Shown one piece after another: positions 21,661 through 35,106 of a stretch of 64,000 nucleotides of DNA. The translations under genes were made by a program, and so were the position numbers. Source of the DNA: Cyprinodon diabolis (Eukaryota; Chordata; Actinopteri; Cyprinodontiformes; Cyprinodontidae); assembly GCA_030533445.1 (NCBI GenBank), contig CM060080.1:19297377-19361376 (forward strand). The letters run 5' to 3'. How positions within the stretch are numbered: the first letter of the stretch is position 1; the number at the start of each line of letters is the position of its first letter. The notes under the pieces are model-generated. The model was not told the origin of the DNA, searched no databases, and saw only the letters and a list, made by a program, of their open reading frames with translations.

Positions 21661-22440
21661 AAGTAAAAAAGCATAGCTTGTGCATTGTACTTAAATAGAT
21701 AAATGTTTGACAAATTTGGCTTTTACTATCAAAAAATCAAGCATTTTTAAACACATCTTCTGCAAAAGTCTAAAAACAATTGCATCACAAGTAAAGCATT
21801 TCTATAGCTTAGAGTGAGTTGCTTATAAATACATAGACAGTGGTGCAACCAATGGAAGATGCCATGTTGCCACACCAACTTTCATTAGCGTTGCCAGAAG
21901 ATTACAAACTTTTTAGGCCTGAGCATTTTCCCTAATGAACCAGTTTTGTTGGTAAGCAAAGATCATTTACTAGATCATATACATAGATCATTTTGATATT
22001 TGCATGCATCATTTTACTTTACATTTTCTGCTGAAACAGGGGAAAACCCATGCTCTTTGCCCAGTAAGAGGGAAGAGTAAGTAGCCAAGAAAAGAAAAAT
22101 AAGTAATAACCAGAAGAAAACAAGAGGCTCATTACCTAGACTGGTAAAAATCCTAGTTTATACCAGGCGGAGACAATTCATGGTGGAGGGGTGCTTCAAA
22201 ACTGATAGTGAGGTTGCAGGTTTTCTACTTGACAGATAAGGTAATTCAACATAACAGTCATTTTATTATGCCGTTATGTTAGAAACGGAACAGTGTATTC
22301 TGTCCTCCAAGCAGAGACCTATTTTGCAAGAAAGGCCTGGCCAAAGGGACAGCAGCATATATGTTAGATTATATAAAACATAAAAAAACATATCAAACAT
22401 AAAACATGGAAGAATTTCAAAACATTCATTCATTTCCAAT
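21661..22440. other. No recognisable gene
   Basis: AT-rich, no family resemblance found in either strand. Confidence 0.5.
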
Positions 22441-23340
22441 TCAGTTTATTCATATAGTGTAAATTCCCAACACCTGTCATCTCAAGGCACTTTACAGAGA
22501 CAATTTAATACAATCATACAGTCAGATTGGTTGAAAGTTTCAATATAAGGAAAACCAGCTGATTCCATTGACTCATTGATTCAACAGAAATCCTTTACAC
22601 CAAGCATGCATGTAGCAACGATGGAGAGAAAAACTTCTTTTTAACTGGAAGAAACCACCAGCAGAACAAGGCTCAGTGTTAGCAACCATTTGCCCAGGCT
22701 GACTGGGGATCAAGGAGACAGAAACAGACATACAAAAAGAAGCAGCCATACGAAGGGTAACTGTTAACAAGCTCTACATGTGGCCCTGTCCAGGAAACGC
22801 AAAGCCAGGCAGACGAGCTCTAAGCCAGCTCCCATGTCAGAGTATGAAAAAGAGCATATACAGTTAGAAGTTAAACCAACTAATACTACAGAATGGAAGA
22901 ATAGGGATAGAATGAAGCAGAATAATGAAAAGGGGTCCCTATGTCCTCCAGCAGCCTAAGCCTATAGCAGCATAACTATAGAGATAGCTCAGGATAATCT
23001 GAGGCACTCTAACTATAAGCTTTATCAAAACAAAAGTTTTAAGCCTAGCCTTAAATGTAGACAGGATATCTGCCTCATTGACTAGAACTGGTAGCTGGTT
23101 CCACAGGAGAGGAGCCTGATAACTAAAAGATTTGGCTTCCATTCTACTTTTAGAAATTCTAGAAACCACTAGTAAATCTGCAGATTGAGAGCAAAGTGCC
23201 TTGTTAATAACATAGGGAACAATTAGATCTCTGATATAAGATGGAGGTTGGCCATTTAGGCTTTGTATATGAGGAGGACTTTAAATTCTGCTCTAGATTT
23301 AACAGTAATAAAGAGAAGATAGGATAGGAGAAATATGATA
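22441..23340 (-). pseudogene. L2-like LINE: RT C-terminal tail and 3' UTR
   Basis: On the minus strand, 23169-22985 reads FSYQAPLLWNQLPV followed by an FKARLKTF block. This is the conserved C-terminal motif after the RT domain in L2/CR1/Jockey-type LINEs. The remaining 500 bp is the 3' UTR and ends in the tail GCCTTGAGATGACAGGTGTTG...TATATGAATAAA (22441-22500). Related 3' ends occur at 37490, 40637, 50738 and 52689. The copy is 5'-truncated and has no catalytic motif. Confidence 0.7.
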
Positions 23341-26149
23341 TCCCTTTTTAAAACTCTGTAGAAACTCTCACCTAAGATATTTACAAACAGGCATACTTAA
23401 TTGCAATTATTTAACAAGGATTTCAAATTCTTTTAGCATCACAAGGCCTTGAATGTGAAGTTCAGACTGTTATTTGTTCCAGGTAGTTGGCGCGGAAAAC
23501 CTAAAACTTTGCTTGCCCATTTTAGTTCGTACTTTGTGAACAACAAATTGTGGGATGTCCATAAATCTAAGATTATAAATTTCTTGCTTTATGGTTAAGA
23601 GATTTGTCGAATATCATGGAAGAGCACCAGTAATAGTTTTATAAGACAGTTTTAACATAAACCAATGAACCAATAAACCACACAAACCTAACGGAAAATC
23701 TAAACCCTGTCAATAAACTCCAGAACAAGCATTACCAATGGCCAAAAAGGTCTTATCTTAAGGTTAATTCCAGAAAACAATTTTCTTTTTCTCTTGTGCT
23801 TTGGAAAACTTCTCAATTTAATTTTCTAATATGACCATGATATAAGAATCATTACTGACAGTCCCAAAATCTCAACAAAAGATACTGGAGGGTAGCCAAA
23901 GCAAATGTATTAGGTGGTCACACACTTAGAAACCAGGAATTCTGGAAAAATTGTTGCATTACCTTATCAGGGTCTTGAAATGAAGATATAAGGTAAACCA
24001 TTGGAATATGCTGGATGAACAAAATCTTAGGCTAGCTTTGGCTCCAAATATACTGAAAATGATACATCAAAAAGAGTTTTCACTTAGTTTTGTACTTTTA
24101 TGGAGAAGGTATTTCCCAGCAAAAGGTGCACCTTAGGCAGACACGGAGCAAAGGATGCTCTTTTTGCTGTCCTAAAGGTAGCCAGACTGGAAAAATTCAA
24201 CCAAGTGTTGGGCCAGCTTCACATGGGGTTCATCTCAAGCTCAGTGTATGACTGCGATGCTCCATAGGTGAACATAGACTGGAGTCTGACCTTCTAGCAG
24301 TCCTGGATGTGTCTAGACATACGGAAATAACAAGCTCCCAGCGGCAAAGTAAAAAAGTAAAAAAAAAATGTTTTAAATAGTTATGCCTAGAATTGATTCA
24401 AATGTATAATACTTTGCATCTGAGCTTATTTCATGCCTAAATAAACTTATCCAATAAAGAAATTGTTCAACTCCCTAATTTACTGGAGGAAGTTGGGCAG
24501 GTGGTTGTTCCCAGCTCTGTGTTCACAAAAGGTAAACCATAGGTGGACAAGTGACAACAAGGAAACATAAAATATGAAGGACACTTACTTCAGAGGACCA
24601 GAATTGCACACAAATAAATTGGATAGTCTAAAAGTCTGTAAATAATTATTTTATTGGCACTTTCCAATCTCCCTCTCAGCAATAACCAATCTTCTATAAG
24701 GTTAAAAGGAAAACCACCCTTGTAAACATTTATTTGATTGTGTAAACTGGTAGAATATATGTATGAAAGCAGGTTAAACATCCCACCAGAGAGATTATAT
24801 AAAGTCCTGGAAATCTGCAAAAAATAATCTATTCTTTATCCCCGACTTGATCTCTGTGCTGCCAATGTCTAACATTAATTCCCAGGTCAAGGGGTAACCT
24901 TTTAGTTTCTGTGTTGCACTGATAAGCTGGAATTATTTTGAATCATACTAATCCTGTATTTCAGTAGCCATAGGTTCGGCTTTTTCTCCCTTTCTGCTCA
25001 TGAATCTTTCCCACATTGCCTTATTTCAGGGTGCTTGGTTACTTTATATAGTGGCAAACTTTTTATTTTGAGTCCTATCTTATTTCAAACATGATGCAAT
25101 TTTGTAAGATGTGTAACCTTATTGCTTTAAAACTTTTTAGTATCAACCTTAACTCTCTCAACATCAATCTTGTGTCTTTACGAACATCTGATTTAAGTGT
25201 ATTTTTTGGTAAAAAGTTTAATGCAGCCCAAAATATTAGGACAATGAGTTTCCCGTGTTAGCATTTAAATAAAGTCATATGAATCAAAAGTTTAAACACC
25301 TAGTATGTTTTTGGAATTCATATAGAGATAGTTTGCAACTAAAATTAGATTTACCATAGTAATTAAACAATTACTTTCCCACTAAAAAGAAAACTATAAT
25401 TGGGTGTGGCCAGAGAGAGGTAATTGTCAGGGATCTTTTCTGAAGTTTGCCAATGTTTTTATTTTCAGGCATCCTAGCCATCCCACATTCCTTTTTTTTT
25501 CTTTTTTTTAAGCTTAAAGAGGATTGGTATTTTACTTCATCTGTTTTCTGTAATGATGAGCTCCTATCATGGGGTAAAGTACAGTGTTTATTTAACTGTT
25601 TTAATGATTGCGTGTCTTAGTCTGCAATGCTTGTTATATAAGAACTGTGTGTATCCAAACCTGTGTGGTTTGCTTTGAGATTCAGAGATGTTACTTTCTA
25701 TTTTCCCCAAAGCTGCTGTGTTTTATTTTGCCACCATGTCCCTCTTCCTGACAGATTCATGACATTGCAATCAAATTTCTCCATTGGTCAGGCGAAACAG
25801 ATCAGGGTCTACCTTGGTTTAGTCTGTAGTCTTGTAGAAATATATTTAGTGAGAAAAATGGTGAAGTGTTCACTACTTATTCCACCCACTGTATATATCC
25901 TGTTTTAAACTAGGATACTGCAACGTCATTGGCTAACCAGTACGTGTTCAGGCTCGAATGATTTAAGCTGAAGTGGTATAAGATGGATTCTTCTTTATTT
26001 GTGAACTCACAAATACCACAAGAATTATTTTAATTTGCAAGCGAATTCAAGACCCTACAGGCTAAACTTACATTTTTTAATAATTCTGGCTTAAACATGT
26101 ATATAAATGTACTCTTTATCAGACCATATTGTCCCAAAAGTTAGAAATG
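23341..26149. other. No recognisable gene
   Basis: A long AT-rich stretch with poly-T and poly-A runs (25491-25510, 24351-24368). No coding or repeat family could be supported. Confidence 0.5.
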
Positions 26150-26253
26150 TTTTTCTTGAATTTGATCAAAACACAAAAATAACTACATACAATTCTCTCT
26201 CTGTACATTTATTTATCAAAAAAAATCACAATAAGAAAATACACCATAGTTGA
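26150..26253 (+). repeat. 104-bp direct repeat, copy A
   Basis: Starts TTTTTCTTGAATTTGATCAA and ends ACACCATAGTTGA. It matches 28422-28525 with only a handful of differences. No coding potential. Confidence 0.9.
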
Positions 26254-28421
26254 CCACATGTGAATGTGTTATATTATATATGTTTGCTATTTCAGTTGGA
26301 CATTTATCATCCTCTTTTATGTTACTTATGTGACTCTTAGAAAATAGCAACTGTTCTCTTTTTTTTCTAGGTGATTTAAATGAAGAAGTCTTAATTTTAC
26401 ACAAATGTAGTTAAATACTGTCTTGTGTTAACCTAATGAAAATTACAGTCACCTCTAAGTTGTTTCCATGCAATTTTTTTATTTTTTTTTATAAACAAGA
26501 GAATTAAAAAGCTGAGTCTAACAAAGGGTTTGGTTTATGCTTTTACAAAAGCCAAGCTGCACCATGACTGGTTTAGTTTTCATTTACAGTTGCCTCTATA
26601 ATAGGTCTCAATATGAGCTAAAAAAGCTTTTTTATACAGAAAATCCCAACCTGAACAGTATCTAAAAATCATCGATCTTATTAGTGAGCAGCTCTCCGTT
26701 CTCCTGTATGTGGTGATATGCTCCAAATCTTGAATGTAAAAAACATTGATCAGAGTTTTAAAGTCAGTTAATATGCTGTTTAAATTGTTTTTTTAAACAT
26801 GCGTTTGTGTCATTTAAACTTTTACTACCAACTGACAACAGAATTGCTACTTTAAAGTATTTTTTAATATACTGGCAAAAAATGTGGCACAGTAGTTGTC
26901 TTGGAGTGGGGAGATTGTAGGGGTATGATTTCAGCTGGCCTGGGAAAAGCACTTGACCTCAAGTTGCCTACCAATTTATGAATATGAGTATGTGTGTGAT
27001 TAGGTGAATTGGTTCCAGCATAAAGGGCTAAGAAAGGTTGACAAGATTAATGCTTTTTAAATGCAGCCCATTTAACTTTACACAGTGTAACAATGTGATG
27101 CTTCAATTTCAATTCCAGTTGTACTGTTGCCTTCAAGGCTGCATTTTGTTCATTAAATGTCTCACAGCACATATTGTTGCCCACTTTACTTAGCTGCCAC
27201 AAGGCTCATCTCTATATTGAGTTCCTCCATGTTGAACTCTGTGTGATCCAGAGGGTTCCAGGCAGTGAAGAAGTAATGATAAGTGGCTAATTCTGCCTCT
27301 TTCTGCTCTACATGGGAGCTTGTCAGACTTGGTTTACAGGTCTGGTGCTGCAGTGTAGCCCAATGCAATAAAAGCGGTGACAAAACCACCATAAATTTAT
27401 AATTTACCTCCCAGTCGCCTGTACCCTAACCCATTTAGTTGTTTTGGTTAAATGAGAACCTATTTCACTGTGAGTTTTGTGTAATGGCCTCGTATGTCAA
27501 GCCAAGACTTATATCTAACCTGGCAGAGTATAGTTGTTCACTGCTTGCAAAGTTTGCCTGAGTTCTGACCTGAAGGTTGATGAGATTACAATGGATTTTC
27601 TTTTCAACCTCAAATTCATTTCTTGTCATTATAACATGCTCCACTTTTTGCTCTCAGTTGCCATAAAATTTATAAAGGAATTGCTCTTATAGAAATTCCT
27701 GAATGGCTCCTGCACTAGAAAATAATCTTTTTTTAAGCTCAATTAAAAACTTTGAATTTCAATTTAAACACTTACATGTTTCCCCTCTAGTCAGAAAATG
27801 TCCAGTAAAGAATGACAAGTTTTTATTCTTTACATATTTTCCAAAAGTATGGAAATAGTTTATATTTTCAGAATCTCCATTTTAAAACGTTTTAACCATC
27901 CATCCGCCTATTCATTATTTGTCCATCGGTTTCTACACCCACTATCTTTCTATCTTAGTGTCCATTCATCCACCTGGGATGTTTCACAACACTAATCTTT
28001 TTCCATACTTTTACGAAGTTATAGCCTTATTGTACATGGTGTGGAATTAGGATATCTCACCAACATCTGTCAGTTCTGTTGAGACTGGCCAATAGGAATA
28101 CAGGACCACCCATAACACATTATTCACATAAAGAGAAAAATCCTGAATCAAGAGCAAAGTCTTAGGTTTTGAGAGAGAGAAGAAAAGATTTTTGAGAGAG
28201 AAATCGATTTTTGAGAGAAAATGTTTTCACTCTGAGAGGAAAAATATATCTGTTAGAGTGCTTTTTTCACTTGGAGATTATTTATTTTACAAAAAAGTGT
28301 TTTCTCTCAAAAGTTTTTCTTTTTCTGTCTTAAATAATATACATTTTTGCTATCAGTGTGAAAACGTGTTCTCTCCAATATTTTTATTTTACCTTCAAAT
28401 TAATTTCCCATTTCAATAGCC
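26254..28421. other. No gene; spacer between direct repeats
   Basis: AT-rich. Near its end a perfect 13-bp inverted repeat, TTTTGAGAGAAAA at 28209-28221 and TTTTCTCTCAAAA at 28300-28312, lies in a GAGA/TCTC-rich stretch. Confidence 0.5.
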
Positions 28422-28525
28422 TTTTTCTTGAATTTGATCAAAACACAAAAATAACTACATACAAGTCCCTCTCAGTACATTTATTTATCAAAAAATTTCA
28501 CAATAAGAAAATACACCATAGTTGA
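28422..28525 (+). repeat. 104-bp direct repeat, copy B
   Basis: Near-identical to 26150-26253, about 2.27 kb downstream in the same orientation. The flanks show no TG/CA ends or shared target duplication. Confidence 0.9.
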
Positions 28526-28889
28526 TCTGCAAACAACTTTCTGTTGCTAAAAAAAAAATCCCTAGCTCATCCTTGTTGAAGACAAGATTCACAAATCCTG
28601 GTGTTACCGCCTATAGAAAAGAGTCAAATTGCTTAATCTTGATGTCAACTTAACAATCTATTCTGGAGGGGTGATCAGATGTAAAAACTATGGATAAATG
28701 TGTGATGACATTTGTTGTGATATGCAAGTTATGAGCAGATTCCACATTCCTCACTCCTACAGTTAAACATTGCCTCCATAAGTCACTGAAAACTAACGTT
28801 ACCATCAAGCTCTGCTCCAAGTTCTTTGAAGCCTGAAAAGAGCATGAGCCAGAGGTCCAGCTGTAGCCAAGTGAACAGGTGCAGAACAG

Positions 28890-29240
28890 AATAATAATAA
28901 TTGAACTTTATTAATACTGAAGAAATTAACCTGCGATGCACCAGCGACCTGTCCAGGGTGTACCCCGCCTCTCGCCCATTGACTGGAGATAGGCACCAGC
29001 ACCCCTTGTGACCCCATTCGGGACAAGCGGGTCAGATAATGGATGGATGGAGAAATTAACCTCTGTATTTGACCCATCTCCTTGGGGAGTAGCGGTCTGC
29101 CATTGGGTGGCAAACGTGGAGCACTCTGGGTTTAAGGGTCTTGCTCAGGGACCCAGAATGGCAGTCTGTGGGAGTGGGGCTTGAACTCAGAACATCTGGG
29201 AGCCAAGCACAATGCCTTAACCCCTAGACAGCCACTCCCA
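28890..29240 (-). mobile_element. tRNA-derived SINE, interrupted
   Basis: Read on the minus strand it opens GGGAGTGGCTGTCTAGGGG (A-box-like) and has GAGTTCAAGCCCC (B-box-like) about 50 bases on. A body containing CTGGGTCCCTGAGCAAGACC follows, then an AT-rich tail near 28894-28920. The same SINE family is at 47656-49199. The tail is split by the insertion 28933-29050. Confidence 0.75.
28933..29050 (+). mobile_element. RTE/Rex3-like 3'-end fragment nested in the SINE
   Basis: 118 bp containing CCTGTCCAGGGTGTACCCCG and ending in a (GGAT)n tail, the widespread fish repeat that looks like the 3' end of an RTE-type LINE. A perfect 12-bp duplication, AGAAATTAACCT, flanks it (28921-28932, 29051-29062), showing a target-primed type insertion into the SINE tail. 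Confidence 0.8.
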
Positions 29241-31945
29241 AAAATGTGGGGGTTTTCGTATTTTGACTGTAAAGAAACTCTGTGGAGAGTGAAGTTCAGA
29301 AAAATAAAAAATAATGTGGAAATGTTAACATAGCATAACATAACAATGAAGTTGTCCCATCAGGCAGATATGAGCAGGGCAGACAGAGGATGTGAAATCT
29401 GTTGGAAAAACCTTAGTATAAGCAGTTTTTTGATTGCAAGAGACCAAGAGATTGCAAGAGACCTGTTTGTACTGTAGCTTGCTGACAGACCATGTCATTG
29501 AAATATAGAAATTAATAGACAGCATACTACTGTATAAAAAAGAAAACAAAGGCCGAAATGTGAAAATGGGATACTTTCTTTAGAGGAAATGGTACATCAA
29601 GTGATGTAGGTGTCTGTTATGTCAATCAAAAGTTTGAATAGTGGAGGACACATTTGTTCTCCTTAGATTTTTATGCACCCTTTGACCATCCTACACTAGT
29701 GTAAGCCCGTGATTGAGAAAGTGATCTTAAAGTGTTGCTCTTTTCACATCAGGACTTCGCATTTGTCAGCAGCCTCTTCTGCGTCCTCTCTTGTTTTGCC
29801 CCCTAACTCCTCTGCAACAATGTTTCCCTGCCCTCCCTGTTCTCTTCTCTGGCTGTTAATCCTGTCTAAGTCTTCTTTTCACTGTCAAACATTGTTTCTT
29901 TGTGTTGCGTACTGGCTAAATGCAAAGCAGTTGCTGGCTCATGATGAACCTTTAGCTATTTCAGAAAACCTGATTGATCCAATGCGTTATACATTTCCCT
30001 TTCTTAGAGAAAGTCATAATTTATTGGATGCAATTTACCATTTCAGGGCAGATTTGTCTAATGGAAATTTATTAAAAAAATATATATATACATTACATGT
30101 TATGACAACTGGTTCAGTCATTTTGCATGGAAAGACATTTGCATAACTGTGGTGGATTATGAGCCTATTCAACAGAGACATTATATAACATTACATTTTC
30201 ATCAACATGACATAAGCATCTGTTAATGTCGGTAACAGCAGGTAGTTGTACATAATAGCACTTGCATGAGATAATGATTTGTTTTAGGTGCACAAGAGAC
30301 ACATAAAATAAACAATGAACAAGTACTTTTGAGATTTTAGATCCTGATTTGACAATTGTACCAAAGTGAGTTCTTGTTTTGCAACAAGTGCAGCCTTAAA
30401 TTATTTCGGATTTGATGTCAAATGTTGGCACATATATCTTTGGGCAGTATCACCCGTTTTTTGCAGTTCATTTCAAGCTCAAGAATCTATCAGTTATAGT
30501 GGATTTCCATGAATAATTTTAAGGAGAGTGTTTAATGTATTTGGATTCAAAATAACGCTGAAACATAACTAAATGTGGAACGAGTGCAGCGCTGTACAGA
30601 CACATTATACATCTATCTGTTTATCTGTCATACATAAAACCTTTTCATTTACTTATCGTTTTTCCAACCCATTATGCTGTTAATGTATTGATCGATTTGT
30701 TCATCCTATTATTTGTCCATTACTTAATCATGTGTGACAAATATATATTTGTTTAGCCATCTGTCTGTCTGACCCACTGAACATCCATCAAAATAATTAA
30801 AAAGCTAAATGCATAATTTTGACTCTACATTCAGTTTAAGAGACAAAATGTCGTACTTGATTTATTTCTAAAGTTAAAATAATAGATAACTGGCATCGGT
30901 ATAACCTCATGAGTTCAATGCAATTTACAATTTTATTCTCCTCAACCCCTGTGGAGAATTAAAAAAAAAACCTCCACCTCATAGAGTAGAACATGATAGC
31001 TGCAAGCATCTCTCCTCAGAGGTAATTTTGTTTCAACTAATGAGCAGCAAGAAAGGAACCAGCCATGTGTTTGCTTTTAAATGTCTCTAATGATTGACTC
31101 CGGTCCCAGTGGCTCATGCTGTCATTAGCTTGACACCAGATTGAAGTGAAGTCCTGAAAGAAAATGGAAAATTGATTTACCTCAATTTTCATCAGGAGCA
31201 AACAGTTCCCATGCGGGTACACCCGGAACGATTAGAAATCTGGCAGCACATGCTTCCCCTCCTGCTCTTGTGAAAGGTGTCATTGTAATCAGTAGTTATG
31301 ACATTGTTTCATTGCACGGCACCACTATTAATGTGATGAGCAGTGAATCAATATCAGTCTTTTGAAAAATAATTGAATTATACTTTTAATTTACATTTCA
31401 GCTAAGCTAAGAAATGTTCTGGCCATTTATGAATAATTATGTTAAATGTATTTAAACTTGTAATGCAGGCAGGGGGTTAAAATTGGTGTACCGTAATTGT
31501 ATTCATAAAGGCTCTTAAAATTAAGCTTTGTAAAAAAGAAAAAAAAAAAAAAAGGATATTCTTTTCTCAATACAATTACTGGGGTAATATTGTTTTGGAC
31601 TGCAGCAGTTTTTAAATTCTAAATACAGATATGAATGACAAACTTTTACTTTAAGCCATTTTTCTTTTTTCTGTTAATTCTAACGTTTTGTGGGGAGGTT
31701 GTGCAGGTTTTATGCAGAACTCTTACTGGTTATTTGATAATCTTTTTAGAAATGGTAAAGCTTATTTAAATTAATGTCGTTTTGGCTCCTTCTTGATTTA
31801 AAGGCGATATTTTTATAGGATGTGCAAGTTTCAGCCTTCTGACCCATACTGTCACTCTTGAAAAAAAAAAAGAAATAAAAAAAAACGAAACCACTCAGAC
31901 CTCATTCAAGAATGAACTGGCAGCATAATGTTGGAACACCAAATA
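29241..31945. other. No gene; possible Tc1-like trace
   Basis: Mostly AT-rich. The phrase AACATAACTAAATGTGGAACGAGTGCAGCGCTGT (about 30561-30594) resembles the end region of Tc1/mariner elements, but no inverted partner was seen. The 145-codon frame at 29709-30146 has no family resemblance. Confidence 0.35.
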
Positions 31946-31950
31946 CTTTC

Positions 31951-32723
31951 TGTCATGGTGGGCTTTAGAGATCTAACACACATGCAGATAAACCACTGAG
32001 AGACAAAGGGAAAAAGTTAACTGGTTTATTGCAGAGGTTACAAGCTCAGAGAGAGAGATAGATTGAACAGATTTTCTTAGAGGAAGATCCAGCGATCAGG
32101 TGAACCAGAACCGGAAACTCTAGAGGGGAAATCACAAGGATGAGTTCATAGGCCGTAGGGAAGATGATCGAGGCTGATGAATTTGAGGAGTTCTTGGAAG
32201 TTCCTTGGGTCCAGTTTGTGGGGGTATTGTCCAGAGAAGATTGTACTCGTTGGAGGGCTAGTGATGGGTCCAGAAGAGCAACGGAGCAGACTGTCACAGG
32301 ATTTTCCAGAGGAGGGCTAGAACGGATCAGGTGAAGGTTTCCCCTTGCTCAGAGAGACACGAATATTTCCTTCCAAGGGGGTAGGAGGACCAGGCTTATC
32401 CAGCGGATCAGGAGGGTTATCCTACCCAAGAACACAGAGGAGAAAAAGGCAAACTTAGACTCAGAGAGACAAAAGCACAATGGTTACAATGGTTAGACCC
32501 AGCTAATCTCTGTTTGGCTAGAGTACCCAATACTGGCAAACACTCTGGCGTCGAGGTGGTGACAGTCCGCTGCTCAAATACTCCTCTGGTGATGACCCAG
32601 CGAGCCGCAGGTATGGGAGGAAAACCGGAAACAACCCTCCAGGCCAAAACGGGGAAGGGGCACCATCTAGAGGTGGAAGGAGAAACTAAAAGAAAAACAA
32701 ACCCCACAAACAGGACCCTAACA
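31951..32723 (-). mobile_element. Solo LTR, family 2, with 5-bp target duplication
   Basis: 773 bp, TGTCATGGTG...CCTAACA on the plus strand, with perfect CTTTC duplications at 31946-31950 and 32724-32728. The layout matches family 1: AATAAA (TTTATT at 32025-32030) about 75 bp from one end, and a presumed RNA start at GACGCCAGAGTGTT (32552 down to 32539). No internal sequence remains. Confidence 0.9.
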
Positions 32724-32824
32724 CTTTCAGCCTTTAACAACACATTTTGTGCATCTTAACACATTTTTTACATAACCATGACAATAGTAGACATGGTCAT
32801 ATACTATGTACTGGTTATATACTG

Positions 32825-32825
<1 letters not shown>

Positions 32826-32882
<57 letters not shown>
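32826..32882. repeat. (TA)n microsatellite
   Basis: About 28 uninterrupted TA units. Confidence 0.97.
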
Positions 32883-32885
<3 letters not shown>

Positions 32886-33179
32886 TGATAATAATATTCA
32901 TTTTTATATTGTAAAACACCTAGAATGTATGGTTTATTAAAATGAGGCCTTTCTTTTAAGGAACCTCTTTCTATCAAGCATGAAGGAGGAGGTATATGTG
33001 CTGAGGGTGTAGTGGGGGGGGGGGACTTTCAACTTGGGATTTTACAGTAGAGAGAAATACCTTAACACATTAAAGATGGTTTTGGGATAGATAAAGAAGG
33101 CTAGCAAAAACCTTCTAGAACTTCTAGAAAATTAAGAAAGTTATCATCCTGAATTGTAGAAAAGTTTTTTTTTTAATAG

Positions 33180-33365
33180 TGTAGTACAGTAATCATTAAA
33201 AAGATAAGTTAACTTTTACTTTTATACTTTAAGTAGTTTTAAAAATGGTACTTTTACCCGTTTACTTGAGTAAAACGTTTAGTTAACTTCCACAAAAGTG
33301 TTTTGAAATAGTAGGATTTGTACTTCTACTTGAGTAATAAACAAATACTTTTGAGACCTCTGCTT
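33180..33365. mobile_element. Fragment of an ACTTGAGTAAAA-type DNA transposon
   Basis: Repeated ACTTTTAC..ACTTGAGTAA phrases ending in CAAATACTTTTGAGACCTCTG resemble the terminal zone of a common fish non-autonomous DNA transposon. Only one end is visible. Confidence 0.4.
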
Positions 33366-35106
33366 AAGACACATAAATCACTAGTGCACCTGGTTGTTCT
33401 AAAACCTCTGGTAAGCATTAGCAAACATTTAGAATACCTGACCAGAAGAAAAGCAGTAACCAACATCCACTGAGCACTTTTTACTCCCTTAAGTCGGTAC
33501 CAACACTCAAAAGCTCCTCAGATGTTCACCCTTAATTTTTGTCTTTTGTTTTCTTTAGTCAGAGAAATGTGACTCTGAGAAGAAGCCATTTGTCAGCCCT
33601 GTTACTAAGCTGGCAATGCTTGAGCTCCATCTCTTGTCACTTTAACTTAGTGTTCCTATTGGTTTAAAATCCTTTAGTGCTGACACTGGCAATGTAACCA
33701 GAAGTAAATATCTCTATATTTTTTGGACGTGTCCAAATTTAAAAATAATATTATTATGTGCAATTTCTTTCTCTAAGAAAAATATTTTTCTTTTGACAAC
33801 GCATCATGTTCTTGTATTCTGATGGTGTTTACTAGTTTTAACAACAAACTATTTTAACAACAAAAATGCAAAACGTCTAACTTTTTTGATTCTTTACTAA
33901 TATATTGATTGAATGACCCATCAGCTTTTTTCTTTATATTTATCTTTGATCCTGAATCAGGAAATTATCCCAAAGACAGCAAATCAAGACTAATGACAAG
34001 TGTTGATATGAAGACTGTGACGGTGTGAATTTCCACTGTCAAAAAAGATCTCATGCAATACGAAACAGGTACACAGCTCATGTCTTGACAAGATCTGCCT
34101 ATAGAAGTAAGAAAATCCTTCTATACTACTATTTTAATGGCCGCATAGTAATATTTGGGTCAAGGGAGTCTTATTCAAATGCAAGGACAGTAAAAACTTT
34201 CCACAATGCAAAAGAAATTGTTGTTCCATCAGTGAAGAGCTCAGTGGGCAGCACAATCTCTAACAAACAAATCTGTCTGGAAAACCGTGTTCATGTTTAA
34301 ATCAGCTTTGGCCCTCTCAAAAATGGGTACAATTGCGGTTTTAAAATAAGCCATTTTCCAAGCATCAATTTTACATCCATTTTCCTGCTTCTTTGTATTC
34401 CTGTTCCCTCAAAGTACCCATTAAAGGGACTTTTATTTGCTATATTGTTAAAAAAAAGCCTTACAACTAAGCTGGCCTGCTGCCTATTATATCAGATCTG
34501 ATCACCTGCTCTATATCTTGCTGCCCGCAGCTGGGTATCAGTTCTTATCTTTGCCACACCAGCCTTCAGCCTCATCTTAGAGGAAAAAAAGGAAATGTCC
34601 AGGACTTTGTTAAATCTGTAATAGAGGTTAAAACTACATTTCAGAACCACAGGAAAGTGATAAGCGTCTTTACTGGTCATTTCATGTAACAAAATCAAAA
34701 ACTGAAATAGTCATGTGTGTATCGGTGAGAAAAGCCCTGTCAGTTCCCCTGGTGACAATTCCAATCCTGAGGCAATAAAGCTGACACCCATGCTTCAGTG
34801 AAAAGGACAAAGAGCTGTTCAGAGTTTGAGCAAATATAAAGTTCAAGTTGACATAATTCTAGGTAAAATTACACTTTTGAAATCATTAATCTAACATTTT
34901 CTATCTCTGGAAAAACTAAAAGTGTAAGAAAATACCAATGTATAATTCTTTAAATGATAACTACTAAATAATAACTACAAAAAAATGCCAAAAACAATTC
35001 AATGCTAAAAAATAACACATGAGGAGACCTGGAGACAGCATATTTACAAAAAAAAATAGGTTGTTTTTCTCTTAAGTTGTGTTTTTGTGCAGTTTTGACC
35101 ATCAAT
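33366..35106. other. No recognisable gene
   Basis: AT-rich with chance frames only (for example 34025-34300). Confidence 0.5.

Noticed and set aside
26150..28525. TRIM-type miniature LTR element
   Set aside because: The 104-bp repeats lack TG/CA ends, target duplications, a primer-binding site and a polypurine tract.
29709..30146. 145-codon frame
   Set aside because: Serine/leucine-rich start drifting into AT-rich sequence, with no domain and no neighbouring exons.
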